Shown here piece by piece: positions 6,292 through 8,673 of a DNA stretch of 8,673 nt. Location: positions 1 through 8,673 of the forward strand of contig JAUPKO010000512.1 of NCBI GenBank assembly GCA_030837395.1, written 5' to 3'. The stretch comes from Actinomycetota bacterium. GTDB taxonomy: Bacteria; Actinomycetota; Actinomycetes; S36-B12; UBA10799. Below the pieces are notes generated by a model. The model was not told the origin of the DNA and did no database searches. It saw only the letters and a program-made list of their open reading frames with translations. The translations under genes were made by a program, and so were the position numbers. Numbering within the stretch: the first letter of the stretch is position 1; every line of letters begins with the position of its first letter.

Positions 6292-8673
6292 TCAGACCTC
6301 GCCGGGGGTGTCCACCACACCCCGGCGGATCGCGGCTGAGGCGGCGCGGGCATTGTCGGCCACTGACGAGTCGTGCCCGGCGGCCACCGCAACTTGGTCC
6401 AGGAAGTCCGCCAACTGCTTGCACCAGCGCACGAAGTCGCCGGCGGCCAGGTCCACCTGATCGAGCACCTCCGGCAGCGGCGAGCCCGCCACCCACGCCC
6501 GCGCGGCCGCGGCGAAGCCGGGGTCGAGGTCGCCCAGGAACGCCACCCGGTGCTCACGTTCGAGTTCCTTGAGCCGCGCCATCAGGATCGCCTGCTCGCG
6601 CAGGGTGCGCATCACTTGTTGGTCGGGGATCCGCGGCGTGATCGGCTCGTCCCCGGATCGGTTGGAGAACACCAGCGCCGATGCCGCGGCCGCCAACTGC
6701 GGCGGGGTCAGGCCATCCCACAGGCCGCTGCGGATCGCCTCAGCGGCCACGAGGTCGTTGTCGTTGTAGAGCCGGGCCAGGCGCTTGCCATCGGGGGTCA
6801 CGGCCGCATCGTCACCGCTACTGGTGAGGTAGCCGAGGTCGGCAAGTACGCCGCAGACGTGGTCGAACTGCCGGGCGATGGAGTTGGTGCGCTGATCGAC
6901 TTTGTTGCGCAGGCTGCGGTTCTCCCGCTGCAGCCGGTGGTAGCGCTGAGCCCAGCGCGCGTGCACCTCGCGCTCCTGGCAGCCGTGGCAGGGGTGCCGG
7001 CGCAGTTGGGCGCGCAACTCGGTGATCTGCGCGTCGGTGGCCGCCTCCGAACCGCGACGGCCACGCGGCCGGGTCAACTGCAGGCCGCGGGTCTTCTCCC
7101 GCAGGGCCAGGGCGAGGTCCCGGCGACTGGCGGCGCTGCGCGGGTGGAAGGCCCGTGGCACCTTCATCGTGGTGACTGCGGACACCGGCGCGGGGAAGTC
7201 CCCCGGTCCCAGGCGCCGCAGCTGGCGATCGACGGTCACCACCTGCGGTCGTGGCTCGGCCTCGTCGGTGGTGTCCACGTCCACCACCACCGCTGGCCCG
7301 GAGCGGCGCCCGGCTGGCACGACGATCACATCGCCACGTCGCAGCGCCCCCAGGCTGGTCGCGATCCGGTCGCGTTCGGCTGCGGAATTGCGGCGCGCGA
7401 GCTCCTTCTCGCGCTGGCCGAGTTGCCCGCGCAGCGCCGAATACTCGACGAAGTCACCCAGGTGGCAGGTCATCGCCTCGCGGTAGCCCTCGGCAGCCTC
7501 CTCCTGCCGGCGCAAGGTGGTGGCGAGGCCCACAACGGCCTGGTCGGCTTGGAACTGCGCGAAGGACGTCTCGAGCACCTCCCGGGCGGTGTGCCGACCG
7601 AGGTGGTCAACCAGGTTGACGGCCATATTGTAGGAGGGGTGGAACGACGAGCGCAACGGATAGGTGCGGGTGGAGGCCAAGCCCGCCAGGGCCTGCGGTT
7701 GCAGTCCCTCGTGCCACACGACGACCGCGTGGCCCTCCACGTCGATGCCGCGCCGGCCCGCCCGACCGGTCAACTGCGTGTACTCCCCCGGCGTGATGTC
7801 GGCGTGGGTCTCGCCGTTCCACTTGCTGAGCTTCTCGAGCACGACGCTGCGAGCCGGCATGTTGATGCCCAGGGCGAGCGTCTCGGTGGCAAAGACGGCC
7901 TTGATCAGGCCCCGCTGGAACAACTCCTCGACGACCTCTTTGAATACCGGCAGCATGCCCGCGTGGTGGGCGGCGATGCCACGGCTGAGCATGCCCACCC
8001 ATGAGGCGAATCCCAGCAGCGCGAGGTCCTGATCGGGCAGGTGGGCGCATCGGGTCTCGGCCACGATGCGAATCTCGTCGGCCTCGGCCGGGGTCGTCAG
8101 CCGCAGGCCACTGAGTGCCACCTGCTCGGCCGCCGCCTCGCACCCGGCGCGGGAGAAGATGAAGGTGATAGCGGGCAGGAGGTCGGCGCGCTGGAGCCGC
8201 TCGATCACCTCGGCCCGACTCGGCACCCGAGGTCCGCGGGTGCCGCGGCGTTGGTAGCCGCGCCGACGCCCCAGGCGAGCGGCGGTGTGGTCGTCCTCGG
8301 CCAGCGCCTGCACGGTGGGATTGATGCGGGGCCGGCCCGCTCGGTCGGTGTCGCCGGCGACGAACAGATCGTGCAGCTTGGAGCCCGCCATGACGTGCTG
8401 GAACAGCGGCACGGGCCGGTGCTCCTCCACCACCACGGCGGTCTGGCCGCGCACGGCGGTGAGCCAGTCGCCGAACTCCTCCGCGTTGCTGACGGTGGCC
8501 GACAACGCGGTGACGGCCACGCTGGGCGGCAGTTGGATCAAGACCTCCTCCCACACTGCGCCGCGGGACCGATCGGCCAGGTAGTGCACCTCGTCCATGA
8601 CCACGTGCCCGAGTCCGGTGAGGGCGCTGGAGCGTTCGTAGATCATGTTGCGCAGCACCTCGGTGGTCATCAC
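6292..8673 (-). CDS. helY: DEVH-box RNA helicase of the SKI2/Mtr4-like HelY family (N-terminus outside window)
   Basis: This superfamily 2 ATP-dependent helicase is presumed to unwind RNA in the cytoplasm. The visible 793 codons begin inside the first RecA domain: VMTTEVLRNM at the edge is internal sequence, and motif I (Walker A) must lie outside the window. Visible in order are motif II MDEVHYL (26-32), motif III SAT (58-60), FIFSRAGCEAAA (171-182) opening the second RecA domain, the motif V region TETLALGINMP (263-273), and motif VI QLTGRAGRRG (300-309). The remainder is the long C-terminal region of Mtr4-like proteins, with an arch-like middle (about 370-540), an HPCHGC motif (561-566) followed by a heptad-like basic stretch, and a C-terminal DSHCT-type domain (about 600-790). 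An Arg/Gly-rich insert (134-152) separates the RecA domains. M. tuberculosis HelY (Rv2092c) is about 900 residues, so roughly 110 residues are missing. It ends 61 bp before the pepE ATG. Confidence 0.93.
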   Translation of the reverse strand: MMTTEVLRNMIYERSSALTGLGHVVMDEVHYLADRSRGAVWEEVLIQLPPSVAVTALSATVSNAEEFGDWLTAVRGQTAVVVEEHRPVPLFQHVMAGSKLHDLFVAGDTDRAGRPRINPTVQALAEDDHTAARLGRRRGYQRRGTRGPRVPSRAEVIERLQRADLLPAITFIFSRAGCEAAAEQVALSGLRLTTPAEADEIRIVAETRCAHLPDQDLALLGFASWVGMLSRGIAAHHAGMLPVFKEVVEELFQRGLIKAVFATETLALGINMPARSVVLEKLSKWNGETHADITPGEYTQLTGRAGRRGIDVEGHAVVVWHEGLQPQALAGLASTRTYPLRSSFHPSYNMAVNLVDHLGRHTAREVLETSFAQFQADQAVVGLATTLRRQEEAAEGYREAMTCHLGDFVEYSALRGQLGQREKELARRNSAAERDRIATSLGALRRGDVIVVPAGRRSGPAVVVDVDTTDEAEPRPQVVTVDRQLRRLGPGDFPAPVSAVTTMKVPRAFHPRSAASRRDLALALREKTRGLQLTRPRGRRGSEAATDAQITELRAQLRRHPCHGCQEREVHARWAQRYHRLQRENRSLRNKVDQRTNSIARQFDHVCGVLADLGYLTSSGDDAAVTPDGKRLARLYNDNDLVAAEAIRSGLWDGLTPPQLAAAASALVFSNRSGDEPITPRIPDQQVMRTLREQAILMARLKELEREHRVAFLGDLDPGFAAAARAWVAGSPLPEVLDQVDLAAGDFVRWCKQLADFLDQVAVAAGHDSSVADNARAASAAIRRGVVDTPGEV

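Noticed and set aside
6373..8004. 543-codon open frame on the plus strand opposite helY
   Set aside because: It runs antisense to conserved helicase motifs, has no known domain, and its composition is that of a shadow frame.
8671..8673. GTG at the window edge as the true start of helY
   Set aside because: The sequence here is the internal MTTEVLRNM segment of the first RecA domain. Walker A and the Q-motif region must precede it, so the gene is cut by the window.
1..8673. Mobile element, CRISPR, toxin-antitoxin, defence or secondary-metabolite system
   Set aside because: No transposase, integrase, direct repeat array, terminal inverted repeat or short paired gene was found. The gene content is conserved core metabolism and envelope biogenesis.

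Overview
The window is a GC-rich stretch of bacterial chromosome from an actinobacterium, most likely a non-mycobacterial member of the Actinomycetota. The evidence is a strong G/C preference at third codon positions, a HelY-type DEVH helicase, a polyprenol-phosphomannose synthase next to an apolipoprotein N-acyltransferase and fxsA, and mycobacterial-style promoter architecture. I cannot name the genus. Every gene I support lies on the minus strand, so transcription runs from high to low coordinates. Both ends cut a gene.

From right to left the layout is as follows. (1) 8673-6292 is helY, a SKI2/Mtr4-like RNA helicase that enters the window already past its Walker A region. (2) 6291-6231 is the only real intergenic gap, about 60 bp. 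It holds a possible weak hairpin and a good candidate promoter for a leaderless transcript. (3) 6230-1 is a run of six tightly packed genes: an M24 Xaa-Pro-type peptidase (pepE-like), an acyl-CoA dehydrogenase, a YtcJ-like metal-dependent amidohydrolase, lnt, ppm1 and the start of fxsA. Successive junctions are TGATG (1-bp overlap), ATGA (4-bp overlap), GTGA (4-bp overlap), a 3-bp gap and a 6-bp gap. This looks like one translationally coupled operon.

The last three genes act at the cell envelope. Lnt adds the third acyl chain to lipoproteins, Ppm1 makes the polyprenyl-phosphate-mannose donor used by membrane mannosyltransferases, and FxsA is a small inner-membrane protein. The first three are soluble, probably catabolic enzymes with no obvious pathway link to the envelope genes. 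Their co-transcription is the main contextual puzzle here.

I found no rRNA, tRNA, CRISPR array, insertion sequence, phage gene or toxin/defence module. The content is conserved core genome. I do not see strong evidence for a previously undescribed system, and the findings are correspondingly modest.
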